A DNA stretch of 64,000 bases from Mycobacterium sp. GA-1285 (GTDB lineage Bacteria; Actinomycetota; Actinomycetes; Mycobacteriales; Mycobacteriaceae). Location: assembly GCF_001499905.1 (NCBI RefSeq), contig NZ_LQIS01000004.1:62001-126000 (forward strand), read 5' to 3'. The translations under genes were made by a program, and so were the position numbers. Below are positions 47,782-56,423 of the stretch, in pieces. The notes below the pieces were generated by a model that searched no databases, was not told the DNA's origin, and saw only the letters and a program-made list of their open reading frames with translations. Within the stretch, counting starts at the first letter, position 1. Each line of letters opens with the position of its first letter.

Positions 47782-49117
47782 ATGGCGACGCGAGAAGCCG
47801 TGGTGTGCGGGGCGAGTATGGGCGGGCTGTTCGCGGCGAGGGTGCTGGCGGATGTATACGACTCGGTGACCGTCGTCGAGCGGGACGAATTGCCCGCCGA
47901 TGGGTCGCATCGCGCAGGCGTCCCTCAAGGGCACCACCTGCACATGTGACGAGTGCGGGTTTGAAGATTCTCGAGCAGATGTTTCCCGGTGCCACTACGG
48001 AGTTGAAAGCGGCGGGCGCGCCGGCCATCGACACGCACGACCTGTCGGCGGTGTACGTCGAGGTCCGTTCGCATTCGCTGTGTCGAACGGGAGCATTGGT
48101 CGATCCCGATGCCATGCCCGTCCAGCCGGCCAGCAGACCGCTGTTGGAATCCGTTGTTCGTGAACGGGTCGGGCACTGCCCAATGTCACCGTGCTGGATG
48201 GTCACGATGTCGTCGAACCCGTGTTGAGCGACCGCGCGGTAACCGGTGTTCGTATCAGCGACCGCACCGGTTCGCGGCAATGGACGTTGCCGGCCGATCT
48301 CGTGGTGGACGCAACGGGCCGCTCGGCGCGAACACCGGCCTTCCTTGCGGCACGTGGGTTTACGCGCCCGGCCGAGCGCTCATATCGCGTACAGCTCAGC
48401 TACGCCAGTCAACTGTTTCGGCTGGCGCCGGACGCGTTGGGCGACAAGGTGGTCTTCGTGAGCCCCACATTGGAACGCCCGACCGGCGTCGGCATGCTCG
48501 CCTATGAGGACGACACGATGATTGTGACGCTGATAGGCGTCGCCGGGCACCGGCTTCCCACCGCGCTACCCGAAGTCTTGGCGGCAGTCGCCGAATGCGT
48601 ACCGCCGGAGGTCAGCGCCGCGCTCGCCGACGCCCCGCCGCTGGGGGAGACGCATCATCGCCGGTTCCCGACCAGCGTGTGGCGTCGCTACGACAAGCTG
48701 TCCTCATTTCCCAAGGGCCTGTTGGTAATTGGGGATGCGGTGTGCAGTTTGAACCCGATGTACGGCCAGGGAATGACCTCGGCGCTCCTGCAGGCGCGCA
48801 GTCTTCAGCAGAACCTTGTTTCTGACGGTGAGCCGTCGAGCCGGGTCTACTTTCACGATGTCGCACGGCGCCTGGCGCCACTCTGGTGGGCAAACCGGCT
48901 CAACGACTTCGGTTTCACCCCGGCCAGCGGATGGACCTCGTGGCCGCAGCGGGCGTTCAACAGCTACGCCACCGCCTACATGACTGCCGCGTCGACAGAC
49001 ATGGTGCTCACCGAAACCTTCGTGCGGATGTTGCAGGGCGTCGACCCGCTGACGAGCCTGATGCGCCCCGGACACGTGGCGCGGGTCATCACCAACAACA
49101 GGCGCAAAGGTCAGTGA
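47782..49117 (+). pseudogene. FAD-dependent monooxygenase broken by two frameshifts
   Basis: The N-terminal piece (47782-47949) begins MATREAVVCGASMGGLFAARVL, a Rossmann FAD motif, and reaches GVPQGHHLHM before a stop. The frame then shifts by one base and continues with TSAGLKILEQMFPGA to about 48180, where a second one-base shift restores NVTVLDGHDVVEP. The C-terminal piece ends at 49117 and keeps LVVDATGRSARTPAF and LVIGDAVCSLNPMYGQGM. Both shifts are explained by single-base deletions. The parent would be an aromatic-ring-type FAD hydroxylase or geranylgeranyl-reductase-like enzyme of about 440 residues. Inactive as written, unless the shifts are assembly errors. Confidence 0.85.
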
Positions 49118-49170
49118 TCCCAGACGCGGCTTGCCCCAGCGTATTGTGACCGGTTGCGGCACAGGTGATG

Positions 49171-49992
49171 TCAGCGCGGCGCAGTGACCACGAGTTCGTG
49201 GTCGCCGGCGGCCCAGGCGGATTCGAACACGTCGGTGGTGACGTGCTCGCCCTTGGTGTCGTCGCCACCGCTGTCGCCGAGGTAAACGGCGTCGTTGTCG
49301 TAATCGATGGCGGCGACGGTGACCAAGTGACCGCATCCCGTCCGATCACCGTCGCCATCCCAGATGGTGTTGGAATTGACGCATACAATCGCCTGCCGTC
49401 CGTCACCCAGATAGTCCGCCAACGCGTCCATTCCGGTGGCGAGTCCACCCTTGGCGGCCGTGTCGTCGTTGGTGTAGTCGGCTTTGATTCCGTAGTGCTT
49501 GAGCAGAAGTAGAAGGTCGGTCGTACAGGTGCCGTGGCCGACGCCGCCATCGCTGGGATCGACGCTCTCGTCATACACCGGTTCGCCCGGGTCACAGTCG
49601 CTCGGAGTTTTGGCCGCGAGATCGATGATTTCCCGTTCAGTGGGCGCCGCCCCGGTGATCTCGCCGACCACCATGCGGGTAGCCATCAACCCGCAGTCGC
49701 TTTCGGTCTGTTGCTCCCAGTAGTGGATCGCGGCCGCAGGATCTCCATAGACGCCTCCGGCGATCTCGGGCAGGCCATCGCCGTCCTCGTCTTTGACGAT
49801 CGATTGAGCCTGTTGATCCTCTGGATTTGCCTCAGCTTGTTGAGCCGAAGTTGATTCGTCGGCGGTGGCCGCCGGGGACTCGTCGGGCTCTGCGCCACCA
49901 CCGCAGGCGGCCCCGGCTACGATAGTCAGACTGGCGATTACGGTTGCGGCGAAGGCCTTCCGGCTTCTCTCGCTTCGCTGGCGAAGTGGCAC
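49171..49992 (-). CDS. C39-like cysteine protease-fold lipoprotein with EF-hand-like loop
   Basis: A 273-residue lipoprotein: VAGAACGGG places the lipidated Cys at residue 30, followed by an acidic Gln/Ala-rich linker. An EF-hand-like loop DEDGDGLPEI is at residues 68-77. The peptidase part has EQQTESDCGLMATRMV with Cys100 near a Gln, then GCGHLVTVAAIDYDNDAVYLGDSGG with His and Asp at the expected later positions. This is the C39-like / BtrH-type papain fold. It likely acts outside the membrane, perhaps calcium-dependent; the substrate is unknown. Confidence 0.7.
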   Translation of the reverse strand: MPLRQRSERSRKAFAATVIASLTIVAGAACGGGAEPDESPAATADESTSAQQAEANPEDQQAQSIVKDEDGDGLPEIAGGVYGDPAAAIHYWEQQTESDCGLMATRMVVGEITGAAPTEREIIDLAAKTPSDCDPGEPVYDESVDPSDGGVGHGTCTTDLLLLLKHYGIKADYTNDDTAAKGGLATGMDALADYLGDGRQAIVCVNSNTIWDGDGDRTGCGHLVTVAAIDYDNDAVYLGDSGGDDTKGEHVTTDVFESAWAAGDHELVVTAPR

Positions 49993-50104
49993 CTCGCGAA
50001 GTTAGCAGACGCCTGTGAGTTTCCTGGGCATTATTGACGCGCCTGTCGCGAACCTCGAGGTATGACGCGCGGTGGTTGCCGGTCGTCCATCGACAACGCG
50101 GTGA

Positions 50105-50365
50105 GTCGTGGATAGAGGATCAGTCATTCCCAACAAGGATTTCCACGGCGCCGGACCGACGCGGCAGGGCGCATCGAGACGGCGGATGAGGACTACAAGT
50201 GCCTCCGCCAGCTCGCGGCGCGCGAGGTTGGCTCTCAGACAGCAGTGGGCACCGCCGCCGAAGGTCAGGATTGGGGTAGGTCTTCGCAGGTGATGTGAAA
50301 CCGCTTGGCCTCGCGCATTTGGCGACAACTTCTGGGCCGCAGTCGAATACGGCGTATCGTCCTGG
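50105..50365 (-). pseudogene. Cytochrome P450 3'-end remnant
   Basis: On the minus strand one frame reads RPTPILTFGGGAHCCLRANL, the P450 haem-Cys loop, then ELAEALVVLIRRLDAP and APWKSLLGMTDPLS, the usual C-terminus. Immediately upstream, matching P450 sequence continues only in other frames (KRFHITCEDLP, then RYAVFDCGPEV). No intact N-terminal two-thirds is present because the GMC oxidoreductase gene occupies that position. A degraded fragment, probably cut by rearrangement. Confidence 0.75.
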
Positions 50366-50441
50366 AGGCACGCTCTGTTCGCAGTCGCCGAGACCGGCGT
50401 GAAACGCGTGGTTCTGCCGCGGTACGAGCAGTGCGACCGAC

Positions 50442-52190
50442 TCAATTCAGTATCGCTCGCGCTGCGCGCTCTGCGATCAGCATGACCGGCGCGTTGGTGT
50501 TCCCGGAAGTGATGGTGGGCATCGCCGAAGCATCGGCCACCCGCAGGCCCGCGACGCCGAACACGCGGCAGTCGGTGTCGAGCACCGTCGCGGCCGACCG
50601 TGGGATACCGCGTGTATCAAAGGCACCCATCGCGCAGGTGCCCACCGGGTGGAAGATGGTGGTGCCCAATTCACGCGCCGCCGTCAGGAGGTCTTCGTCG
50701 CTCACCAGTTGCGAGCCGGGAAGCATTTCTTCCGGACAGTAGCGGGCTAGAGGAGGGGCGGCCATGATCTGCCTGGTCATCCGAAGGCCGCGCACGGCGA
50801 CTTCGCAGTCGGCATCAGTGGACAGGTAGTTGCAGCTGATCTTCGGGTGGGTCAGCGGATCTGCATCGACCAGACGCACGTGACCCCGCGAGGTGGGTCG
50901 TAGGTTGCAGACCGAGGGCGTGATGGCGCCGAAGGTGTGCAGGGCTTCCCCGAATTTCGGCAACGACAACGGCTGCACATGCCACTCCATATCCGGGCTG
51001 GCCAGCGCAGGGTCGCTCTTGGCGAAAGCCCCCAAGGTGGACGGCGGCATCGTCATCGGCCCTGATCGCAGCAGCAGGTACTGAATTCCCATGCCCGCCC
51101 GGGTGATCCAATTCCGGTACAGCGTGTTGACGGTCCGCGCGCCCCGAACGCGGTAAACCGTTCGAAGCTGCAAATGGTCCTGAAGGTTTTCGCCGACTCC
51201 TGGCAGATCAACAACCGCCGGCACGTGATGCTGGGTGAGCAACTCGGCCGGGCCCAACCCCGAGACCTGCATCAGATGAGGCGAGCCGATGGCACCGGCG
51301 CTCAAGATCACCTCCCGGCGGGCTCGAACGTCGACGATCTGGCCGTCTTTGAGCAGCCGCACGCCGGTAACGCGGTGCTGCGCCGTGGTCCAGGCACCGC
51401 GACGCTGATCCTCGTAAACCTGATCGTCCATCAGCAGGTGGAGAGCCTGAGTCTGCGTGTAGACGGTCAGATTGGGGCGATGGGTGACGGGGTGTAGGAA
51501 GGCATCGGCCATCGACCATCGCCTGCCACGCCGTTGATTGACGTGAAAATACGCACTCCCGGAGTTGTCGCCCCGGTTGAACTCGGCGATCGGCTCGATG
51601 CCCACCTCGGCAGCTGCGGCCTGCCAGGCGTCCAAAATCTTCCAGCGCACGCGCGGCCGTTCGACTCGAATCTCGCCTGTAGCGCCGTGCCAGTCGTCGG
51701 CTCCGCCGAAGTAGTTCTCCAACTCTTTGTAAATTGCCAGTGTCTCGCCGGGACGGTCTGGGCCGCCCCAAAGCCATCGCTCGTCGCCGGTGGCCTGCGC
51801 CCAAAGCTCGTAATCACTTGCTTGCCCGCGCATGTGGATCATGGCGTTGATCGATGAGCAGCCGCCGATCACGCGGCCGCGTGCGTAGATGATGCTGCGG
51901 CCGGCCAGGCCTGGATCAGGTTCGGTCGTGAAGCACCAGTCGGTGCGGGGGTTGGCAATGGTGTACAGATAGCCAACCGGCACCTTGATCCAGAACCAGC
52001 TGTCCGTACCGCCGGCCTCGATCACGAGTACACGGTGATCGGGGTTGGCGCTCAGCCGATTGGCGAGCAGGCAGCCTGCGCTGCCTGCTCCCACGATGAT
52101 GAAGTCGAACTCGGCATCAAGTCGAACTCCTTGATGGCCCCTGGATCTCACCGCTACCACATTAACGCGCAAGGTAGTTTTCGCGCTCAT
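50442..52190 (-). CDS. GMC-family oxidoreductase
   Basis: About 582 residues from the ATG at 52190; the frame opens at 52226. N-terminal DFIIVGAGSAGCLLANRLS is the FAD-binding motif, with IYARGRVIGGCSSINAMIHMRG as the GMC signature 1 and ILSAGAIGSPHLMQVSGLG as signature 2. The C-terminal HPVGTCAMG contains the active-site His and SGNTNAPVMLIAERAA ends the family fold. It oxidises an alcohol, in the choline dehydrogenase-like or long-chain alcohol branch. The P450 remnant and broken FAD monooxygenase nearby suggest a lost catabolic cluster. Confidence 0.88.
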   Translation of the reverse strand: MSAKTTLRVNVVAVRSRGHQGVRLDAEFDFIIVGAGSAGCLLANRLSANPDHRVLVIEAGGTDSWFWIKVPVGYLYTIANPRTDWCFTTEPDPGLAGRSIIYARGRVIGGCSSINAMIHMRGQASDYELWAQATGDERWLWGGPDRPGETLAIYKELENYFGGADDWHGATGEIRVERPRVRWKILDAWQAAAAEVGIEPIAEFNRGDNSGSAYFHVNQRRGRRWSMADAFLHPVTHRPNLTVYTQTQALHLLMDDQVYEDQRRGAWTTAQHRVTGVRLLKDGQIVDVRARREVILSAGAIGSPHLMQVSGLGPAELLTQHHVPAVVDLPGVGENLQDHLQLRTVYRVRGARTVNTLYRNWITRAGMGIQYLLLRSGPMTMPPSTLGAFAKSDPALASPDMEWHVQPLSLPKFGEALHTFGAITPSVCNLRPTSRGHVRLVDADPLTHPKISCNYLSTDADCEVAVRGLRMTRQIMAAPPLARYCPEEMLPGSQLVSDEDLLTAARELGTTIFHPVGTCAMGAFDTRGIPRSAATVLDTDCRVFGVAGLRVADASAMPTITSGNTNAPVMLIAERAARAILN

Positions 52191-52269
52191 CGTCGGGCAT
52201 GGTCGCGCCTGCCTTGCTAGCGTCAAATTGGTGCGCTGAAGGATGGTGCCGTCGCCTTAGCCTTGAGTC

Positions 52270-52932
52270 ATGGGCGAGGGGGCAGTCAACGGTTCATTGC
52301 AACGGGCTTACGAGGCGGTGGTCTCCGCCGATGTCGGACCGTTCCTACGCGCACGCGGCTTTGGCATATCGGACTGCAGTTTCAAGCAGGAGCGGGGGCC
52401 GCTCTACGACATGATCCACCTTCAGCCCGACTGGCACAACGGCACGATGTCGTGGCACGGGTTCTTCGTCAATGTCGGAATCGGATCAGTCGAGGTCGAC
52501 GCCGCATGTCCTGGATACGAGCGAGTGAGACATCCCCTCAAAGGTTCGCTGCTGCAACGTCGTTGGGAGGGCTTGGTACCCGATCTGCCATACGAGGTCC
52601 GGTTCGACCGCCGCACCGACATGCGACAGTTCGCCGACGCGCTCTGCGACGGCTTCGACTTGGTACTGGTCGAGATGGAACGGATAAGCACCACAGAGCA
52701 ATTGGTGCGATACGCAGTCGACAACAACTTGCTCATCGAATACGACAAGACCTGCCGGTATCTGGCTGCAATTGATGACATCGACACGCTGACGGAATAC
52801 GTGACACGGCTGCACGATTGCTTCGGACATCAAGACCGTTGGTCGATCTTCAGCCGCAACATCAGCACGGCCGCTGGGCGCTGGGCGGATGAACTGCGGA
52901 AGCGAGGATTGCTCGAGCCGATGCAGGTATGA
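52270..52932 (+). CDS. DUF4304-like protein
   Basis: A 220-residue protein with VVSADVGPFLRARGFGISDCSFKQ near residue 17 and MSWHGFFVNVGIGSVEV near 60, the pattern of DUF4304-type proteins. No signal peptide or membrane segment. DUF4304-like proteins are often scattered in accessory regions, sometimes beside toxin genes; any immunity role is speculation. It is 67 bp upstream of the MazE-like gene on the same strand, so could be part of the same accessory insertion. Confidence 0.55.
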   Translation: MGEGAVNGSLQRAYEAVVSADVGPFLRARGFGISDCSFKQERGPLYDMIHLQPDWHNGTMSWHGFFVNVGIGSVEVDAACPGYERVRHPLKGSLLQRRWEGLVPDLPYEVRFDRRTDMRQFADALCDGFDLVLVEMERISTTEQLVRYAVDNNLLIEYDKTCRYLAAIDDIDTLTEYVTRLHDCFGHQDRWSIFSRNISTAAGRWADELRKRGLLEPMQV

Positions 52933-52999
52933 GCCTTCGCGACGGCGGTGGCACACCCAGAACCAGCGATTGTCTTACAAAACGTCCTACACTGTTGCT

Positions 53000-53233
53000 A
53001 TGGCTGACACGATTACCTTCCGGCCGGACGACGAGACCGCTAAGGCGCTGGAAGTTTTAACGAGAGATGGCACGGCGGTGTCCGCAGCCGTTCGAACTGC
53101 TCTCATCGATGCCGCACGCCGAAAGGCCAAAGCGGCGATTCGCGCCGAGGCGGAAAGGCTTGCCGAAGACGAGTCCGACCGCACTGAGGCCAAGCAGGTG
53201 TTGCGCGACATGGAGACGCTGCGTGCGTGGTGA
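53000..53233 (+). CDS. mazE: MazE-type ribbon-helix-helix antitoxin
   Basis: A 77-residue protein, ATG at 53000. MADTITFRPDDETAKALEVL is the beta-strand/helix start of a ribbon-helix-helix DNA-binding domain, and VSAAVRTALIDAARRKAKAA completes it. The charged C-terminus (ESDRTEAKQVLRDMETLRAW) would wrap the toxin. It resembles MazE9-class antitoxins of M. tuberculosis. Its last 11 bases overlap the toxin gene, the usual arrangement for coupled translation. It should repress the operon with its toxin. Confidence 0.82.
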   Translation: MADTITFRPDDETAKALEVLTRDGTAVSAAVRTALIDAARRKAKAAIRAEAERLAEDESDRTEAKQVLRDMETLRAW

Positions 53234-53534
53234 GGTCTTTCGGTTACACGCCCCGCGGGGGAGTCGTGGCCACGAGCAGTCTGATTCCCGATACGCCGTA
53301 GTAATCCAGTCGGATCACGTGCCGCTGTCGACTTGGCTGGTCGCACCGACGTCCACGTCGGCTCGTGCCGCCAGCTTCCGACCCGAGGTTGAAATCGCCG
53401 GCGTGAACACCCGGGTACTTGCCGAGCAGACCGCGGCGGTTGCTCCAAGTCGACTCGGTAAGAGCGTCGGATTCCTCAGTTTCGACGAAATGCGCCGCGT
53501 TGATGCGGCCCTACGCGTCGTTCTCGATCTATGA
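53223..53534 (+). CDS. mazF: MazF/PemK-type toxin
   Basis: A 103-residue protein from a GTG at 53223 inside the antitoxin's end. VRGEVFRLHAPRGSRGHEQ matches the MazF N-terminal RGEIW/RG-S-E-Q-pattern, RYAVVIQSD the central strand, and VLAEQTAAVAPSRLG with the C-terminal MRRVDAALRVVLDL the rest. MazF toxins are sequence-specific endoribonucleases that cut mRNA or rRNA/tRNA. The Arg/Ser of the RNA pocket appear present. Neutralised by the upstream antitoxin. Confidence 0.82.
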   Translation: MRGEVFRLHAPRGSRGHEQSDSRYAVVIQSDHVPLSTWLVAPTSTSARAASFRPEVEIAGVNTRVLAEQTAAVAPSRLGKSVGFLSFDEMRRVDAALRVVLDL

Positions 53535-53958
53535 GATCAGCGCCGTCATCCCTTCGAACGAACCAAACAGTCGTCACCTTGAGTGTCGACACCGCAGGCT
53601 TAGTGTCCGGTCTCATTCTTGTTGTCATCACCGAACTGCGAGGATGCCAACTTCAGTGAGACGGTGGGGCCCCGCTTTGTCTCAGTCGATTGTCCTTTCC
53701 GTAGTGGCACTCGTCCGCTGGGTGAGCAAGTCAGATCTCAGTAGGAAGAGGTCAGGGAACTGGGCCAGTCAGTCATTGCGGTCTATTTGTAGGTTCCCCT
53801 CAAAGATGGCGGATTCGAGGGGTTATAGAGCAGGGGAGCGTGAAATCGAGGCCGTCTCTTTTCTTAGAACTGGGACAGCGCGAATTGGGTTGGCTCTCGG
53901 ATCAGTTATCGGGGTGATGGTGGGTGTCCGGCGTGCGGTAGTAGACGTTGCGTTGGGG
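53535..53958. other. Gene-free accessory stretch
   Basis: 424 bases without a credible gene. It contains repeated GTCTCA/TGAGAC words (near 53608, 53659 and 53679) and is less GC-rich than core genes. The pattern could be the end of a lost insertion element, but I can identify no transposase or inverted terminal pair. Nothing further is claimed. Confidence 0.4.
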
Positions 53959-54588
53959 TCAGATCCCTGGTTTTGCGGTTGTGGCGATGTAGGTGCTGAG
54001 CACGTCGATGAGCATTCGGCGCTCGGTGGCAGTGTCGATCTGTCGAGGCATGATGAGCTGGGTGGTGACTAGGCCGCGGATGTTGGTCAGCAGGAGGTCG
54101 CCGATGGCTTTGGATTGGGTGGCGTCGAGGTCGTCGGTGATCGACTGAGCGAGCTCGGCGAAGGTTGATGCCAAGCGCGAGAGTTGCTTTCGGGCAGCTG
54201 ATCCCGGTGTGGCGCGGGTGCCGATCAGGATCTCGATTGCCGCGCGCGACGTCGGGCTCGACATCGCCGACCAAGCGGTCTCAACGACGTCACGCACCCG
54301 ATCGTGAACGTCCCCGGATCGGCCGCTGGGGGAAACGGCCAGCGCCGTGGTCAGCTCCTCGAACCCTTTGTCCACGACCGCGACCAGCAGCCCCTCGCGG
54401 TCACCGAAGTGATATTGCACCACCCCCCAGGTGACGCCCGCGCGTTGTGCGATCGCCTTGACGTTCGCGCCGGCCAAACCCGCTTCGAGAATGTGTGCAA
54501 CCGCTTCATCGAGGATGCTCGCGCGCGTACGTTCGGCTCGAGGCTGACTGCCATGCGACGGGCGAGTCGGCGCTGCCGGTGCCTTCAT
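53959..54588 (-). CDS. TetR-family transcriptional regulator
   Basis: A 209-residue TetR-type repressor. The HTH region reads RASILDEAVAHILEAGLAG, VKAIAQRAGVTWGVVQYHFG with the usual Tyr-His-Phe end of the recognition helix. The C-terminal ligand domain (residues 70-209) is helical. It is divergent from an NAD(P)-binding oxidoreductase gene and a 30-bp palindrome lies between them. It probably represses that gene and itself; the ligand is unknown. Confidence 0.88.
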   Translation of the reverse strand: MKAPAAPTRPSHGSQPRAERTRASILDEAVAHILEAGLAGANVKAIAQRAGVTWGVVQYHFGDREGLLVAVVDKGFEELTTALAVSPSGRSGDVHDRVRDVVETAWSAMSSPTSRAAIEILIGTRATPGSAARKQLSRLASTFAELAQSITDDLDATQSKAIGDLLLTNIRGLVTTQLIMPRQIDTATERRMLIDVLSTYIATTAKPGI

Positions 54589-54639
54589 GACTCCACATCA
54601 CCACACTTCACCCAGATACGCCCGCACTGCGACCTTGCA

Positions 54640-54669
54640 CACAAAACATTAACCGTTTATGGTTTTGTG
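54640..54669. promoter_or_regulatory. Predicted TetR operator palindrome
   Basis: CACAAAAC (54640-54647) and GTTTTGTG (54662-54669) are perfect inverted arms, with partly symmetric ATTAA/TTTAT bases inside. The site lies in the divergent region between the TetR gene and the oxidoreductase gene, 31 bp before the latter's start. An AT-rich core such as this fits a promoter-overlapping repressor site. Confidence 0.6.
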
Positions 54670-54700
54670 GTCGATGCCGACCAGCGCAAAGGAGCGGACT

Positions 54701-55828
54701 GTGACAGATCCTCTGTCCAACGGGAAGACCTACAAGGTCATCGTCTGGGCCACCGGAACGATCGGTGGCTACGCCATCCGCACCATCATGGATCGGCCGA
54801 ATCTGGAACTGGTCGGCGTGTGGGTGCACTCACCGTCGAAGGTCGGCCAGGACGCCGGCACCCTTGCCGGCATGGAACCGATCGGTGTGCTGGCGACCAA
54901 CGACGCCGATGCGCTACTGGCCTCCGACGCTGACGCGGTGATCTACGTCGGACCGGGCACCTCACGGCCCAAAGAGGCGCGCGACGACTACTGCAAGATC
55001 CTGCGGGCGGGCAAGAACATCGTGACCACGTCGATTCCGGGTCTGGTCTATGAACGCGGGTCGCTCTCGCCGCGCTACACTGCACCGATCGTGGAGGCTG
55101 GAAAAGCGGGCAACGCTTCGCTGTTTTCCTCCGGCATCGAACCTGGCTTCGGCTGCGACCTGCTACCCATTGCACTGGCCTCGATGTCGCACACCGTGTA
55201 CTCCATCCGCGGCTTGGAGATCACCAACTACTCCGAATACCCGGTCGCTTTCGATATGCACGAAATGTTCGGTTTGGGAAAGCCTTTGGATTATCAAGGG
55301 GGGTTGCGCATCCCCGGAGCCATCACCATCGGGTGGGGCGCGGCAGTGACCATGGTCGCTGACGCGTTGGGTATCGAATTCGACGAGATCCGCGAATCCT
55401 GCGAGTTCGCCCCCTCACCGCGTCGCCTTGAGACGGCGTCGGGAATCATCGAGCCGGGCACCGCGGGTGCGGTGTGGTCACGCTGCATCGGCATGAAAGA
55501 TGGCAAGGAAGTCGTGACCATCGAGCACGTCGACCGCATGGCCGACGACATCGCTCCCGACTGGCCCAAAGGCCGCGCCGGTGACACCGACGGCATCTGG
55601 CGCGTGATCATGGAGGGTGAGCCGAGCATCGACTGCGAATTCCAAGTCGGCTTCAATGCCGACGAAAACACCAGCAATCAGGGACTGCTGGCCACCGGCA
55701 TGCGAGCCCTCAACGCGATCCCCTGGGTATGCGAAGCCGAACCCGGAATAGTCGACGCGTTGCACCTTCCTTTGACCCCCGCCTACGGATCACTTCGCCC
55801 GAACCGAGAAGGCATCCACATCTTCTAA
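54701..55828 (+). CDS. Dihydrodipicolinate reductase-like NAD(P)-binding oxidoreductase
   Basis: A 375-residue protein from the GTG at 54701, which has AAAGGAG 6 bases upstream. KVIVWATGTIGGYAIRTIM is a Rossmann nucleotide-binding motif, with ASDADAVIYVGPGTSRPKE, SSGIEPGFGCDLLPIAL and IPGAITIGWGAAVTMVAD following. It resembles the N-terminal DapB-like / amine dehydrogenase group common in mycobacteria, which reduces or oxidises imine-like substrates. Controlled by the adjacent TetR, judging by the shared operator. The next gene downstream is only a fragment. Confidence 0.78.
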   Translation: MTDPLSNGKTYKVIVWATGTIGGYAIRTIMDRPNLELVGVWVHSPSKVGQDAGTLAGMEPIGVLATNDADALLASDADAVIYVGPGTSRPKEARDDYCKILRAGKNIVTTSIPGLVYERGSLSPRYTAPIVEAGKAGNASLFSSGIEPGFGCDLLPIALASMSHTVYSIRGLEITNYSEYPVAFDMHEMFGLGKPLDYQGGLRIPGAITIGWGAAVTMVADALGIEFDEIRESCEFAPSPRRLETASGIIEPGTAGAVWSRCIGMKDGKEVVTIEHVDRMADDIAPDWPKGRAGDTDGIWRVIMEGEPSIDCEFQVGFNADENTSNQGLLATGMRALNAIPWVCEAEPGIVDALHLPLTPAYGSLRPNREGIHIF

Positions 55829-55875
55829 AACCGCCGACCCTATGGCGGGCAAAGCTTCCAGCGAGGTGAAAGCAC

Positions 55876-55962
55876 ATGTCCTACGACGAATTGACCCAGC
55901 CCGAACTGGCGGTCCTGCTGCCCGAACTGCCTGCCTCGATAGGGTCTGGCACTATGGTCTGA
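55876..55962 (+). pseudogene. Truncated gene start (28 codons)
   Basis: AGGTGAAAGCAC precedes an ATG that opens MSYDELTQPELAVLLPELPA, a coding-like N-terminus, but a stop follows at residue 29. The ribosome binding site and codon quality suggest this was once the second gene of the oxidoreductase operon. A further coding-like stretch without a good start runs from about 55979 to 56113 (VWLIGVWITWLDADAG) and may be debris of the same or another gene. Confidence 0.45.
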
Positions 55963-55981
55963 CATCCAACTTGACATAGTG
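55950..55981. repeat. Inverted repeat at the truncated gene
   Basis: CACTATG (55950-55956) and CATAGTG (55975-55981) are perfect 7-base inverted arms around 18 bases. They straddle the stop of the truncated gene, so may be a terminator stem or an insertion scar. Confidence 0.35.
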
Positions 55982-56423
55982 TGGCTTATCGGCGTTTGGA
56001 TAACCTGGCTGGATGCCGATGCCGGCTTGGTCGCGACCGACGCCCGGAGTACCGACGACGACTCGCTCCGTTCAAGCCACACGCTCCGCCCGGACGACTC
56101 TTTGACGGGTTGATTCCGTGCACCAGCAGGCGCGTGAGATCATCCCGTTAGCGACGCCGGCGCCAACCTCGTCGATCAAACCGTTTCGTGGCGGCGACAG
56201 CCAGTCCGGCTGGCTGGCATCGAGGCCCCCCGCCTCCCCGGCTAGCACAAGATTGTTTCGTCACTGTGACGAATCGATGCTGTATCACCCCCGCCCCCGA
56301 AAGCCGCTCGCGACGAGGAGGTTTCGGGCGCTGTCCGCTAGAGGCTGGCACTCAATTGGCCGGACTTAGACACATCAAGCAGATACACGCGTGATCGCGC
56401 GTCTCTTCGCATCACGTGCACAG
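55982..56423. other. Low-gene-density stretch
   Basis: About 440 bases with only short frames. The first part to 56113 has coding-like third-position GC (see the truncated gene), the rest does not. I see no gene, promoter or repeat worth naming here. Confidence 0.35.

Noticed and set aside
53600..53700. Insertion-sequence end in the gap after MazF
   Set aside because: Repeated GTCTCA words are suggestive, but no transposase, target duplication or matching inverted end was found.
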